From Ctenosaura bakeri (lineage: Eukaryota > Chordata > Lepidosauria > Squamata > Iguanidae), in assembly GCA_948474755.1 (NCBI GenBank), contig CAOLHI010000962.1, positions 744,001 through 808,000 of the forward strand: a DNA stretch of 64,000 bases. The letters run 5' to 3'. The notes beneath the pieces are model-generated. The model made no database searches. It had not been told where the DNA came from and saw nothing but the letters and a program-made list of their open reading frames with translations. Shown in pieces: positions 10,641 through 21,976 of this stretch. Positions within the stretch are counted from its first letter, which is position 1, and each line of letters begins with the position of its first letter. Both the position numbers and the translations under genes were made by a program.

Positions 10641-11300
10641 CTGGCTCACAGGTCTCTTCCTGCAAAGTCCATGTGGGTTTTAATTTCTGACATTGTGCTT
10701 CCCACATCCCATCCACTCCCCCCATGAGAATCTTTCTAAAACTATTCTCAGAGAGGGTTTTTTCTTAGAAGAGAGCCCCACCATTCCTGTTGTTATGTCA
10801 TGCTCCCTCTGCCCCAAGCAGTGGAAAGTCCCAAACATCCTGTTTGGAGAGGATCAGTTAACTTTGGAGGAGAAAGAATACTGGAGATTTAATCTGTCCT
10901 TGTACACATCTGTATATTTATGGATGTATAGATTCAGTGGTATTTGGGGACATAGAAAGAAGCACACAGGCAGGCAGTGTTTGGTCCAACATACTTTCCC
11001 TTCAAAAAACCCCCCACAGTTTCAAAAAGTTGTTCTTTGAACCACAACTTATAGACTCCTTCAGCTAGCATGGCCACATTCTCCCAAAAGGGGGGGGAAG
11101 TATCTTGTATTAGGAGTCAGTCACAGGAGTTGCTGAGTAGAACACAAGCCACAGAATGGGCAAAGAGCCAAAAAAAGTTTTATGCTAGAACTGCCTCATT
11201 GGATCATTGGATTATATCTCCCATTATCCCCCAGCCACCATGGACAATATGCTTGAGTGTATAGTCCAACAAAGTAAATCAAGTTCTTGTCTGCACAACA
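10641..11300. other. Unannotated DNA
   Basis: A 115-codon open stretch at 10693-11040 has no recognisable domain and no codon or context support. Nothing else is seen. Confidence 0.5.
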
Positions 11301-12168
11301 AATCTTAGTAGAGCTTCCTGCAGAAGGCACCCAGTAGATGACCAAAATGAAGGGTATCACTCTGGTCCTTGGCAAGCTCTATAAATTGGGTAGAGACAAG
11401 CCACCATTTCAAGGGTGTGCCCACAACATGGGCATACACAGATAATCCGGCCGCTAGAGAAATTTAGCAGGTGCGGCGCGGTGGTTGGGTAACGCGGCGG
11501 TGGCAGGGGCGGAGGGGTGGCGGCGAGAAGGGCGAGGGGTGAGGGGCGGCGGCGGGGCCTGAATTTGAGCCTCGATTGATGGCGGTGTGATGTTTGCTCT
11601 ACGATTAGTTCGACCAGGCTTCATCTTGAAGGAAATCCGTAGAAAGCCTTTTCACATGGCGTTTTTAAAGCGTATTAGGCGCGCTCCCTCCCCCCTTCAA
11701 GAGCCACCATACCGCATGACGTTCTGGCAGACCAGGTGCTATCACAGCCACGGATTTCACCTGAAAGGCGAAAATAACCTCCCTTTCATGCATCAGTTGC
11801 ACGACCAAAGGGCCTGCAGAGCCGTCATCCAGTGTGCTTCCGGGAAGGACCCAGGAGTAAGCGGGGTGTGGGCAGTCCCTGCTGCCTGTTCCTCACGCCT
11901 CAGCTCCTAGGGGACTCTCCGCCCAGCAGCAGCCGGCCACTGCCCCCATCACAGCAGGGAACACTGCACAACACGTCGCCGTGAGAGGCCACCCTGGGAC
12001 TGCGTTGCCATTCACACTTGAGACGACAGCAGCCCCCGGGATCCGGCCAACTGTGTTTTTTTAAAAAAACCTGGTACTATCGTTAGCAAGTTAGCATATT
12101 AGCACGTTAGCATGTTAGCAACGTAGTATGAAACAGCCTGTTGGCAGGATCTATCATGCTAACATTAG
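11301..12168 (+). repeat. 863-bp GC-rich repeat, copy 2
   Basis: Second copy of the repeat at 7178-8040, offset by about 4.1 kb, direct orientation, 868 bp. Differences are mostly substitutions, many at CpG sites, plus small indels in the G-rich tract. Homology stops sharply at gctaacattag on the right and at aatcttag (perhaps a few bases earlier) on the left, so this is a dispersed element rather than part of a larger duplication. No clear target duplication is visible. Confidence 0.75.
11587..11910 (+). other. 107-codon open stretch in repeat copy 2
   Basis: Equivalent to 7457-7780, with the same start, stop and length. Residue changes relative to copy 1 include Q6R, H32R, H38Q, I80V, R86G and G92S. 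The product is basic and histidine-rich in the middle (CYHSHGFHLKGEN). No function can be assigned. Confidence 0.3.
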
Positions 12169-12612
12169 CACAATAGTTGACAGAGCAATAAAAAAAGAAA
12201 GAGAAACCACCAACCAATGAGAGGCGGTGGGGCAGGGGCAGGGTGGGACCTGGGCGTGGTCCAGGACACCGACATGCAGACAAGGCACCGGGCGGGGACT
12301 GGTGCTCTCTCGCAAATACCCTACCATGTGCAGACTGCAAGGGGTTCTCTACTTGGCCTCTTGCGATATTAGCAATATCATGAGGGCTCTAGTTTGTCAC
12401 GCTATAAGGGAAGGTGCGAAAAGGGCCAGTGACTTTTGGACAGAGGAGCAGTCAGAAGTAGAAGTAAACTGCAAGTGCTAGCTGCTGAGCCCCTCCTCAG
12501 AATACCAACAGCCAGGGGGAGTGCTACAGCTGCAGGAGAGGTGCAAGGGCCACATGAAATGGCCTGGTGGGCAAGATTTGGCCCAGACTGAACCTCCCCC
12601 TGCCAGCAGCAC
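12169..12612. other. Unresolved DNA with MITE end and repeat scrap
   Basis: At 12412-12429 aaggtgcgaaaagggcc is a perfect right terminus of MITE family A, but I could not find its left partner with confidence. At 12538-12590 gtgcaagggccacatgaaat and ggtgggcaagatttggccc belong to another decayed repeat. Confidence 0.45.
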
Positions 12613-13215
12613 TTTGCTGTTGTATACCATCAAGTCACTTCTGACTTATGGAAACCCTAAGGTTTCACAGGGTCTTTTTGGAAAGATTTGCTCAGAGCCA
12701 GTTTGCCTTTGATGTCTTCTAAGGCTGAGAGAATGTGACTTGCCTAAGGTCACCTAGTGTCTGAATGGGGATTTGAATGCTAGGCCCTTTCCGCAACTCA
12801 CTTTTTTGCGGAGCTGGGTGTGGGGATCACGTGAGCAGCCTCTTCCAAGAGGCTCTTGCATCCCAGTTCCTTCAGCTCCACAGCTGCTGCCTGCTTGCGT
12901 GAGAGCCCCTCCTCTTCCTTCTGAAGTGCAGCCTGGGATTTTCCCAGGCTGTGCTGGAGCAGGAAGTGTGAGCGCCATGGCTCTGGAGCTCCGCACGCAT
13001 GGCAACTGCGCGTGGGGCCACGGAGTGATGCGCGATCACACACCATTTTCAGCTCACAGCCAAAAATGAAATAATGCGTGGTTGGTGCCTGTCAGCCCCT
13101 GGAGCGTTGCACAACTGTGAGTGCATCATGTGGACTGCTCCTCACAGTCACACAACACTCCAGGGGCCCTTTCACATGGCAAATGCTGTGCGAAAAGGTG
13201 GCTAGTCTCCAGAAG
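12613..13215 (-). mobile_element. tRNA-derived SINE, minus strand, split by a MITE
   Basis: The tail lies at 12613 (gctgttgtataccatcaagtc) and the body follows to gaatg at 12779. The element is interrupted at 12783-13201 by a MITE, and the tRNA-like head resumes at about 13202 with ctagtctccaga before fading. The MITE therefore inserted into an existing SINE. Confidence 0.8.
12783..13201 (+). mobile_element. MITE family A, copy a
   Basis: Terminal inverted repeats are ggccctttccgca on the left and tgcgaaaaggtgg on the right, with a 3-bp target duplication CTA at 12780-12782 and 13202-13204. A subterminal hairpin has arms 13096-13121 and 13141-13166 with loop tgcatcatgtggactgctc (19 nt). A second, smaller hairpin involves ccattttcagct and gccaaaaatg around 13042-13066. 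There is no transposase. Termini and duplication length fit a PIF/Harbinger-like non-autonomous element. Confidence 0.8.
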
Positions 13216-13610
13216 CCTTTAATAAATATTTGATTTTTTAAAGAAAAAATTGAATATTTAAATCTAAATATTTGCAAGGAATCCCTGGTAAAGATAAGGT
13301 TAAGAATCACTGCTTTAGACCATCTTAACTAACAACAAAAGTAACATCTTAAGTCAAAATGTAGGCCTGTGATTCTAACATCATCAATTTTTTTCTCCTC
13401 TTGTATAATTTTTTAATACCTTTGCCTGATGAAGAAAGTAGTGGAGTTTTAAAAACTTGCAAGATGTATTTTTGTTTATTTTTCTAAGTTGGCTTAACAA
13501 AGGTATCACTGTTTCGTGGATTTTGGATTTTGTTGTACTTGCTGCATGGCCAGCACAGCTACCCCAAGTATCTTTCCCACCAGACATTAGTACTATAATG
13601 GAATATTTGA
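13216..13610. other. Unannotated AT-rich DNA
   Basis: No recognisable gene or repeat. Confidence 0.5.
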
Positions 13611-13745
13611 CTGCTTAATTGTTTTGTTGCTTTTTCATTGTTTTACTGCTTGATTCCATTGTATTTTATGCCTTTTAATGCAGCAATATTGTAAGCCACT
13701 GAAATGAAAAGTGGTGTGGAAATGGATGAGTGAACAAACAAATGA
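13611..13745 (+). mobile_element. LINE 3' tail remnant
   Basis: T-rich 3' UTR-like sequence is followed by gcaatattgtaagccactg and gtggtgtggaaatg, then an aatgaatgaa tail. This is the usual end of CR1/L2-type LINEs in amniotes. Confidence 0.45.
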
Positions 13746-13923
13746 ATGAATATTTTAAAATAGCTTTTTGCCTGCAGAGTAAGTTAGGCTAATACATTCA
13801 AGTTTTCTTAGTGGGCTTGTGATAATGGGGCTTCCCATTATCTAGACATAGCTAAAGGGGGACACTTCCCTCTTCAGGTAAACCAAGGGTTAATGAGGTG
13901 TTGGGGATTAGATAACATTTTAG

Positions 13924-13967
13924 TGTGGGTCAGCATCATAGGTCATGTGGGTCAGCATCATAGGTCA
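13924..13967 (+). repeat. 22-bp tandem duplication in LTR U3
   Basis: Two perfect copies of 22 bp lie about 75 bp upstream of the TATA-like motif. Each contains gggtca and aggtca, which resemble nuclear-receptor half sites. Tandem enhancer duplications in U3 are common in retroviral LTRs. Confidence 0.75.
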
Positions 13968-14042
13968 CAGTGTGAGAACTGACCAATCAAAAGGTAAGAG
14001 GTGAGCATCTTCAAGATGCTTCGAGATGCTTCCAAGGAGAAG

Positions 14043-14050
14043 TTATAAAA
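14043..14050 (+). promoter_or_regulatory. LTR TATA-like box
   Basis: ttataaaa, about 360 bp upstream of the aataaa signal at 14411-14416 within the same LTR. Confidence 0.55.
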
Positions 14051-14547
14051 CTTTTTGGATGGCCATGTGGCAGAGAGATAACAAAGGGAGAACAAAGAGA
14101 CAACAACCAAGGGACCTCCTGGAGGGGGATTCTGAGCCAGTAGCAGGCTGCAGGCCATAGGCCTAAGCCTCCTGGTTTCTTCCTTTTAGAACATCTAAGC
14201 CTGAGAACCATAAGTACTCAACCATCTGTGAGTACTAGACTAAAGTAGTTAGTCGCGTTAGGGACTTTTCTGTTATTTTGGAGGCTGGCTGATCTAAAGA
14301 ATGTATCTGTGCTTTTATATCTGTTCTTTTTGTAACTACTTGTAACTAAGCGTGCCTGGGAGGGGGAAGTCTCCCATGTGTGTTATTGCCTTGTTCATTT
14401 GCATGCCTGTAATAAATACTTTCTGTAAAAGACCCTGATTCTCTCCTTCCCACGCCAATGCTAGATAGAACTCCCCATCCAGAGGGGGGAAGGGACAGCG
14501 TCCCACTGTACTGTCCTGTAATTCATAATTCAGTTTATCACAGGGCT

Positions 14548-15761
14548 TTATAACTCAAAAAAGCAGAAATCTTCAGCTGAGTTTTCCACATTCAGGCTAT
14601 ATAGCCTCAACTCTGGATCACTTGGGCTTAATGACCAAGTAAAATTGATAAAAAAAAATTACTTCAAAAATGAAGCAAAAGATTATTTAAAGTTGGCTTG
14701 AATTTTCACATAGTGTCATAACCATCATGGTGTTTTCTTTTGCTTTGTTTATTTCACCAATATCTGGAGAAGGGAAAACTGAAAGGCTTTCTGTTGTTTT
14801 GCCCTTGAGCAAGGAATCCATGTGCACTGATATGTGCTTTGGGAGATCATTTAGGGGGATTTAGGGTCCTTCTGAGCCACTTCCATATTTATTCAAAATA
14901 TTTTAAAAAAAAATCAAAAGTAGTGAAAAATATAGCATTAGTAACACATTAACTAATATTTCACTCTCCAAACAATGCATAGCAAGTAATTAGTTAGACT
15001 TTTAAAAATAGTAAGAACAAATTACCTATTAAAAACTATATTCCAAGCTGTACTTTACTTTTTGTCTTCTCTTTCTCTCTCTCTCTCTCATACAGACAAG
15101 CTAAGTTAGTATAAATAAAATGAAGTATCAAATAAAATAGGGCTTTCATTATTCATCTTAAAAGCACAGACTGCTCAGAAGTGAGGCCCACCCCAGGTAA
15201 CTGTGTCTAGAATAACAGTAAGAGGAAGACAATTTAATCATTACCTGAGTCTACTTGAGTTCACCCTAAGTAATCCCACACCTAGCAGAGCAGTTGAAAT
15301 AGCATTTCTTCTCTTACTTTGTCATCCACCTTTAGATCCTCAGAGCCTAATCAGATGGCAAAAGAAGCCATTGAAAAGCCGGGATAAGAGAAGAAATACA
15401 GAGAAGATCTGCAGCTTAGATGTGAAACAAAATTGAATGGTGAAGTGAAGTAAGCCAACAACTTAAAAAAAAAGGGGGGAGCACAAAGGAAGACTGAAGT
15501 AAAAGTAAGGATCTCTGGTAAAAAAAAAATTCTTTAGGATTCCCAGTAGCAGCATACAACCAAAGCCTTACAATTGAATGAGCAAATCAGCATTTTAATT
15601 CCAGCACAGGTGACTGTTCTGATTTTTCTACTAGGAATGCTCCAGGTACAGACTTCCTCAAGTGCCTGTCAAGAGAAGAGGACCCTAAAAGTTTCTTCCA
15701 GTTGTCATGGGATTGTATTACACCAGACTATTTTCTGTTGGCTACATTTTATTTTATATTG
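14548..15761. other. Unannotated AT-rich DNA
   Basis: Long A runs and a CT run near 15069-15089. No supported gene or interspersed repeat. Confidence 0.5.
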
Positions 15762-15933
15762 AGCTAGCTTAGTATAGTGGTTTGAGTGTTGGACTATGGC
15801 TAGGGTTCAATTCTCTGCTCAGCCATGGAAACCTACTGGATGACCTTAGGTGTGTCAGCCCCAGAAAAACCCCATGAGAAGTTTGCCTTAAGGCAACCAT
15901 AAACCAGAAATGAGTTGAAGGTGCACAACAACA
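15762..15933 (+). mobile_element. tRNA-derived SINE
   Basis: Head agtatagtggtttgagtgtt, then agggttcaattc, the shared body (cagccatggaaacctactgg) and a tail with aaggtgcacaacaaca. It is the short-body subtype, lacking the aggcaaaggcaa segment. Confidence 0.87.
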
Positions 15934-16376
15934 TAAACAGCAATATTTTCAACTCTCTTTTCCTCCTTCTGCATTCATTATTCTATTCATATGTACACCT
16001 CATATTCCATAAAGGCAACCTCATTCCTTACTATCACTGGAAATCCTCTCTCTCCTATTGCAGCAGTGTTACATGCTTTGAGTTTTGAATGTAACTGAAG
16101 ACATTTATAAACCCCATTCTGTGATAAACAAGATATTTTGGGTTTAAGGTAGCTGAATTCTGAGGCTTTGATAGTTAAGTCACTAATAATGAGGGAACTT
16201 TGAAGGGAAGGTAGTTTTAACATGCAGTGTAGACAGCCATTTTGCTGTGACTTTCTGAGATTTATTGGCTTATGGAATTCGGAAGAACAGGAGTGGCCTT
16301 TTTCAATGCCTGCCAGAGTGCTCATCATCCCATTGTTGAATTTGTCACCATGGTGCAGCGTAAGGACTATCTATCC
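15934..16376. other. Unannotated DNA
   Basis: A 113-codon minus-strand open stretch (15987-16328) has no recognisable domain. Nothing else is seen. Confidence 0.5.
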
Positions 16377-16612
16377 ATCTGGCCTAAATACCCTAAATAC
16401 CTGGGCACCAGATCTCATCTGATCATGGAAACTAAGCAGGGTCTGCCCTGGTTAGTCCTCAGATGGGAGACCATCAATGAATACAAGGTGCTGTAGACTA
16501 TATTTCAGAGGAAGAAACTGGCAAAACCACGTCTGAGTATTCATAGCCTAAGAAAACCCTGTGAAATTCATTGGTTTGCCATATATTGAGAGGCAACTTG
16601 AAGACACACACA
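16377..16612 (+). mobile_element. 5S-rRNA-derived SINE
   Basis: Positions 16377-16500 align along the whole length of 5S rRNA: ctgatcatggaaactaagca, gggtctgccctggttagtcc, gatgggagacc and ggtgctgtag. These include the internal promoter region used by RNA polymerase III. A non-5S body follows (tttcagaggaagaaactggc, cctaagaaaaccctgtgaaa), then a tail (aggcaacttgaagacacaca). That tail is the same module as the end of the tRNA-derived SINEs in this window. Confidence 0.88.
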
Positions 16613-16648
16613 CACACATTCATCCATTCATCCATCCATCCATCCAGT
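16601..16648. repeat. CA and CATC microsatellite
   Basis: A (CA)n run passes into (CATC)n at the end of the 5S SINE tail. It probably grew from that tail. Confidence 0.85.
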
Positions 16649-17108
16649 GCACAAGGGTCATGTGTCTTCTTTGAGGAAGTGTAATTCTCCTTGAAAACAA
16701 GAAGCATCTCTTGTTTTACAAGATGCAGTTTTGCCACCACAGCAGCAAGTTCACCAGCTGTGGCAGGGATTGGGTGGGGTTCTCAGAGAGTTCTTGGGGG
16801 TCTGTTGAGAACCCCTCAGAGACCGCCACCACAGTACTGAAGGAATGCTGCCAAAATACCTGGTTCAACATTTGAGGAAATAAAGTCAACAGCATCTTAA
16901 CATCTTTCAGGAGGACTGGATTTTCCCCTTTGGGACATTCTGAGCACAAATATATTTTTGGGGGTTTTTTTTAATATATATAATTAAGTAAACAAGCAAG
17001 TAAGTAAACAACAGTGCCCTCAACAACAAAACAAAAACAATTTAAAAATATGGGTCATACAGAGGACAGTGTAAATGCTTTCTTCTACCACAACTTAAAT
17101 AACTGACT

Positions 17109-17148
<40 letters not shown>

Positions 17149-17575
17149 CTAAATGTTGAAGACTCAGTCTTTACATGTGAGGTTTCATTATTTGTTTTTA
17201 TTATGTTGCCTTTTTACTGATCTTCTGGGAATGCACAGTTTGATACAACACCATTTAAGATTTGCAGGTGTTTAGATTTATCAGCTAGACAATGTCTCAC
17301 CATCCTTGGGTTGAGATATTTCTCATGAAATAAATATCAGCATTTCTAATTTGTTCCCATAGATTCAGAAGGAGCAACACACCAATTGAACAGACTGGAA
17401 GATTCCCAATATTGAAAGCCACTTCGGTGAAATTCATGCAAACAATAATGAAGCCTCCTATAAAGCTGCAATATAACATGTTTTCCTCTGAGAAAAACAG
17501 AGTGCAATCCATTGGTCCATGCCATCTACAGATAAGGCTAGGGAAGAATCCTGCCTAAACAAGTCACTGCCAATC
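16649..17575. other. Unannotated DNA with AAC microsatellite
   Basis: An (AAC)n microsatellite of about 42 bp lies at 17108-17149. No gene or interspersed repeat is supported. Confidence 0.6.
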
Positions 17576-18067
17576 GGCCCTTTCCACACGGGGGTATAAA
17601 AACGGTGTAGAGCGACCTCTGACGAGGTCATCTACACTGTAAAATGGATTGGGGTGGATTACTTTTGTGTAATTCCACACCCCAATCCACGCTAGGGAGT
17701 CCGGAAGTGGCGGCGCCACGTGCTTTTTAAAAACCACTTTTCAAAAAAACCACTTTTCAAGTGGTTTTTAAAAAGCACGATCGTGCAGCCGTGTGCAGCC
17801 CCGTCACAGTGCCCAGTGTGGATTTGCAGGCACGCGCAAGGGCATGCCTGCAGATCTGCCGGGGGCGGGCTTTCCGGCTGGCGAGCTTCTCTGGTTGGTG
17901 GAGAGCCTCCACCAGTCGTAAGCTGCCATTTTGGGCCCCGCAGGACGCCGTGGGATGCCGTGGAGTGTGGAGCAGCAAAAACACGCTGCTCCATGCGGCG
18001 ACGGACTCAGGTAAGCTCCATTTCAGGACATCTCAGGACATTTTTTCCTTCACGTGGGGAAAGGGCC
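17576..18067 (+). mobile_element. MITE family B, copy f
   Basis: Ends are ggccctttccacacg and cacgtggggaaagggcc. It carries three internal hairpins: one near 17610-17640 (arms gtgtagagcgacctc and gaggtcatctacac), one near 17647-17693 (gattggggtgg and complement), and a perfect 19-bp stem at 17719-17737 with 17761-17779. A donor-like CAGGTAAGC lies at 18008-18016, 56 bp from the right end. The flanking bases (atc, aga) do not match, so the target duplication has decayed or the boundary is slightly off. Open stretches here (for example 17761-18360) are artefacts of CpG-rich repeat sequence. Confidence 0.7.
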
Positions 18068-18074
18068 AGAGTAG

Positions 18075-18130
18075 GCACTACCCAGCTAGATGGACCAATG
18101 ATTTCACTTGGTATAAAGCAGTTTCTTGTA
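18075..18130 (+). mobile_element. SINE/LINE 3' end fragment
   Basis: The sequence agctagatggaccaatgatt, then ttggtataaagcagtttctt, is the tail motif of a widespread amniote repeat. The same motif appears at 57865-57905. Only the tail is present. Confidence 0.45.
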
Positions 18131-19536
18131 AGGGGATATCCTGCATTGGGCCAGTGGAGCATAAATCTCTGCCAGGTGAAATTACATGTCTTCCTCCTTC
18201 CCAAGCACTCAGCCTACCTCTCCTCAAGCTGAACACTGCTCTCCACACAATTCACTGGCCAGGGGAGGATGGAAGGAGCACTGAGGACAACCAAGCAGCA
18301 GTGAAATCCATTCTTACATCTGGATGCAGAACAGAACATGTATCATCCATGGCAGCCTAGGGTACCATCATACTATTGACTAAAGGACCAGAGCCAGCTG
18401 CTTCCTGGCTGTCCTTGTCCTTCCCAACTTTCTCTCATGGCCATTGAAAGACCATGGAGAGACACACCCATCCTGAGGACAGGTAGTTGGCTTGGGGAGG
18501 GACTTGTGCTAGACGGAGGTACTGAATTCCATGACCAACTGCCATGACTAAAAAATATACATATGCAGGTGTAGTTTTCAGTTACATTGGGTATATTGCA
18601 AACAGGATGCCAGCTACACAGATTATGGTGGCTGCAAGGAACAACATTGGCATCACTCACAGCAAACCTGTAAAGCATGGACACCTTGTTCAAAAATAAC
18701 ATAATGCTAAAGGAACATGAATATCTTAATTTTCAGTGATATTAGGGTTCAACATCAACAGGAGAGTTTTAGAGACTGACAACTGGGAAGAAACCATGAA
18801 TGATAAACTTGTAACATAAACAGATCACTTTAACATCAGATTTATATTTTGAGATTTGGCCTATAAAACTTTGATCGTGTGTGTGTGTGTATGTGTGTGT
18901 GTGGTTTTCATAACATCTGTAAACTTATTTCTTCAAATCTGAAAGCCTACTTGGATTCTAGAGACACATAAGGATATCAGACACATGTAGAGTGTCTCCA
19001 CCTAAAATGGCTGTCAAGGAGAACACTAATATTTCATAATGTGTGGAGGTTCCAAAGCATCTGGGCAAAGGAACAAAATTTCCAGTATGTATATCCTACA
19101 TTCTCCTGTCCTGGCAAAGAAGATCATACAATACATGAAGAAGTAGAATTATATTTATATGCAATGTATACCCAAATTCTTGTAAGAACAAGACCAATAT
19201 ATATTTATCTGATCACTGAGGCTCCTTATTTATTTAAATTTGTTTTAACTCCATCTTTCTAGCCAAAAGATCCATGCATTCACTAAATGCTACAGGAAAA
19301 TGGAACAGAGGCCATTTTGACTGGTCCCTTCTTCCTGCATTCCCTTGGAAAGTTCCTCTGAGGAGTCAAATGATCTTTGGAATAGTACTGAGGGGCTGAA
19401 AATTAGTAAAAATTGTCTCCCCCCTCCCCAGCCTGCTTCTGAGAAGCAAGTATGGCTCCAACCCAAGAGGGAGAAAGAGAAAGCAGAAATCTGAGGACAT
19501 ACCCTCTTATGTTTTCAGAGAAAAAGAGAGACAGAG
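18131..19536. other. Unannotated DNA with GT microsatellite
   Basis: A (GT)n run lies at about 18877-18902. No supported gene. Confidence 0.5.
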
Positions 19537-19762
19537 GGCCCTATCACACTACACTGTTATAGCACTATTATTCCACTTTAATTGCCATGGCAAAATTGCA
19601 AGGAATCATGGGATTTGCAATTTAAGGGAGAGGCATTTAGAATTCTCAGCTGGAGAGCTCCAGTGTCTTACCCAAACTACAAAGCCCAAACTTCCACAGG
19701 ATACAGCCAGGGTAGTCAAAGTGGAATAATAGCAATATGACAGAGTGTAGCATGATAGGAAC
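19537..19762. mobile_element. MITE family D, diverged copy
   Basis: Ends resemble ggccctatcacactacactg on the left and cagagtgtagcatgatagg on the right. The internal halves are complementary (tattccacttta with aaagtggaataata). Three better preserved copies lie at 39768-39968, 46695-46893 and 50670-50872. Confidence 0.65.
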
Positions 19763-21976
19763 CAATGAGATCCACCATTCTCAACTCTCTGAAAGTCCCA
19801 GGTTTTATTCCTATACAAACTGGTTTTATTTTGGAGATCCACATGGTGTTTTCTTCATCCTGAAGTATCTCCTGGGGACTCGTAGCATTACTAAGAACTT
19901 TTGATTGTTACTTGCCAAGTCAGTTTAAATTAACACAGTATTTTCTAAAATGAAATGGATCTCTACTTGGCAGTTTTTTTGTGTTATCCTGGAACTAGCT
20001 AAGATGGCTACCTCCAGTAAACACAGATCTTGTTTCCAGGACACAAATTCAAAAGAGATCAAACAAGTGAAAGAGGAAGATTTGCGCCAAAACTAAATGA
20101 CCCTAATATTTAGCTAGTGTACTACTGCTAAAGCATTAGCATTTTGACTATAGTTCCTGAATAATAATAAAGAAGGCTCAGTGGAAATTGGTGGAAATCA
20201 ATTTCTAAAATGTTACATGTGTCTAGATGTGACACATGATCAATGGGAGAGGAAGGAAGAGGAATACAAGGGAAGGGAGAGGAGGAAAACCTGGGAGATT
20301 TCAAGAAAAAGTTTGGATAGAAACCTGAGAATATGCATGTACAATCAAAACCAAAAGAACTGGAAACTCTCAATATTTCCAGATACATTTTTCCCTTTGG
20401 GGGGGGGGAAGAGAGAGAAACAAAAGGTGTGTTTTTTTTCCCAGCTATCAGCAATGTACCTAGATTAAGCCATCTGTTTTCACAAGATCTCTCCAGTCCC
20501 TATTGTTCTAGGAACCATAAGGGTCATTTTTAAGTGATTATTATTGAGTCAATATTGTTGCTAGTTCAGCTTATTTCTAAGTTTACATCCAATTTAATAA
20601 TATGTTAGATTTATGTTAGAAGGCAGTAATAGTAAATAATAGTAGAAGAACTGACATCCAACATCTGATGTCTGAATCATAACCAGATTTTTTGGATCCA
20701 TTTCTTTTTCACATACAGACATAAATAAAACTGTGAGATTTCAGACATCTCAGAAGTTCCAACCTTAGGGGCTAAAATGTTGCCAAATAACTGTTTCCCA
20801 CCAGTGGTATCAGTTGAATAATATATTACTATTTAGAAGACATATATATTTACTACAACATGTCTAACAACTGGAGCCAGTCAATGAGAATCAAAGCAAA
20901 GCAAAAAGGGAAATATATAATTTTTATATTCCATTTCAATGGAATTTATTCCATCCCATTCCTACTTTTAAAGTGTCTTGTTAGCTGAGAAGTGACCCAG
21001 AAGTGCAGATCCATCAAAATGGCTTTAAGAACTAATCCTCAAAACTTTTATTCATATTTTATTAAGAGTGTTTATCATTTTGCTTTTCAGCGTGCTGTCT
21101 CATGTTGCATCAGATAATGTAACTTAATATGAATTGCTCTAAACTAACGGAAAACTGTGCTGAATTAGAAATTTAGGGAAGGAAGTCATTCTATCGCCAT
21201 CAATTATATCGTTTCCATTAAAGAGCCTGATAACAGCCCTCTGAAAACAGTTTTGGGAGATGGGCAGCAGAGGAAGGATATGCCAATTTGTGGAGGCAGC
21301 ATTCTGAGGTTTGATTTGGATGGCATTCCCCAGTGACACAACTGTTACTGCAAGCGACTTACTACCACTTACTGAAAACTCAGTGTCTGCAGCCATGCAG
21401 TTCCCACTGACATACAATGTTTTGTGATGTGTTTGAAATCACTCTTGAATTCAATTGAGACTTCAAAAAAATTATTAGAAATGGAGATATATAAACACAC
21501 TTTTCTATCCTACCCTGCCCAATGAGCTCAATATTCTTCCCACATTTTACCTTTCCAGCATCCTGTGATGCCAGTTAGACCAAGAGCTCATTTCCCACCC
21601 GAAGTCACCCAGTGACATTTATAGCTGCATGAAGATTGAAAACTAATTTTTTCCAGCCCTGTAACCCCACTGAGGAAAAGATTGGATTTAAGAAAATGAC
21701 AACAGTAACAACAACAATTCAAATCAAACTGATAAATTTCCATAGCATCACAATAGCATGTTTGCAAAAAAAAAAAAAAGTTACACTACTTAGAACATGC
21801 AATATTATATGATGATACCTCATTGATTCCTAGAATCTTGGGCAGAATTTCAGTCATTGATGATATAACGTCATCAATGAATCTATGACTATGAAATCAT
21901 TGATGATGATGACGACGACCATAACAACAATTCCAGGCATTTGAGTCAGGAATGAGTAATATATGTCCCTGAACCT
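19763..21976. other. Unannotated AT-rich DNA
   Basis: No supported gene or interspersed repeat. A G run at 20400-20409 and repeated tcattgatgat words around 21855-21912 are the only local structure noted. Confidence 0.5.

Larger units (their letters stand above)
13818..14542 (+). mobile_element. Solo LTR, 725 bp
   Basis: It begins TGTGATAA and ends TTATCACA, a perfect 8-bp terminal inverted repeat. It is flanked by an exact 5-bp target duplication GGGCT at 13813-13817 and 14543-14547. TATA-like ttataaaa lies at 14043-14050 and aataaa at 14411-14416, giving the promoter-then-polyadenylation order of an LTR on the plus strand. The upstream U3 part carries a perfect tandem duplication of 22 bp at 13924-13967. 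No internal retroviral sequence adjoins it, so it is a recombined solo LTR. Confidence 0.9.

Noticed and set aside
16377..16500. Functional 5S rRNA gene
   Set aside because: Many substitutions, no terminator T run directly after the 3' end, and a SINE body and tail follow, so it is a SINE head and not an rRNA gene.
17692..18360. Open stretches of 170-199 codons
   Set aside because: They cover MITE family B copy f and its flank, in several frames at once, with hairpin-derived low-complexity residues.
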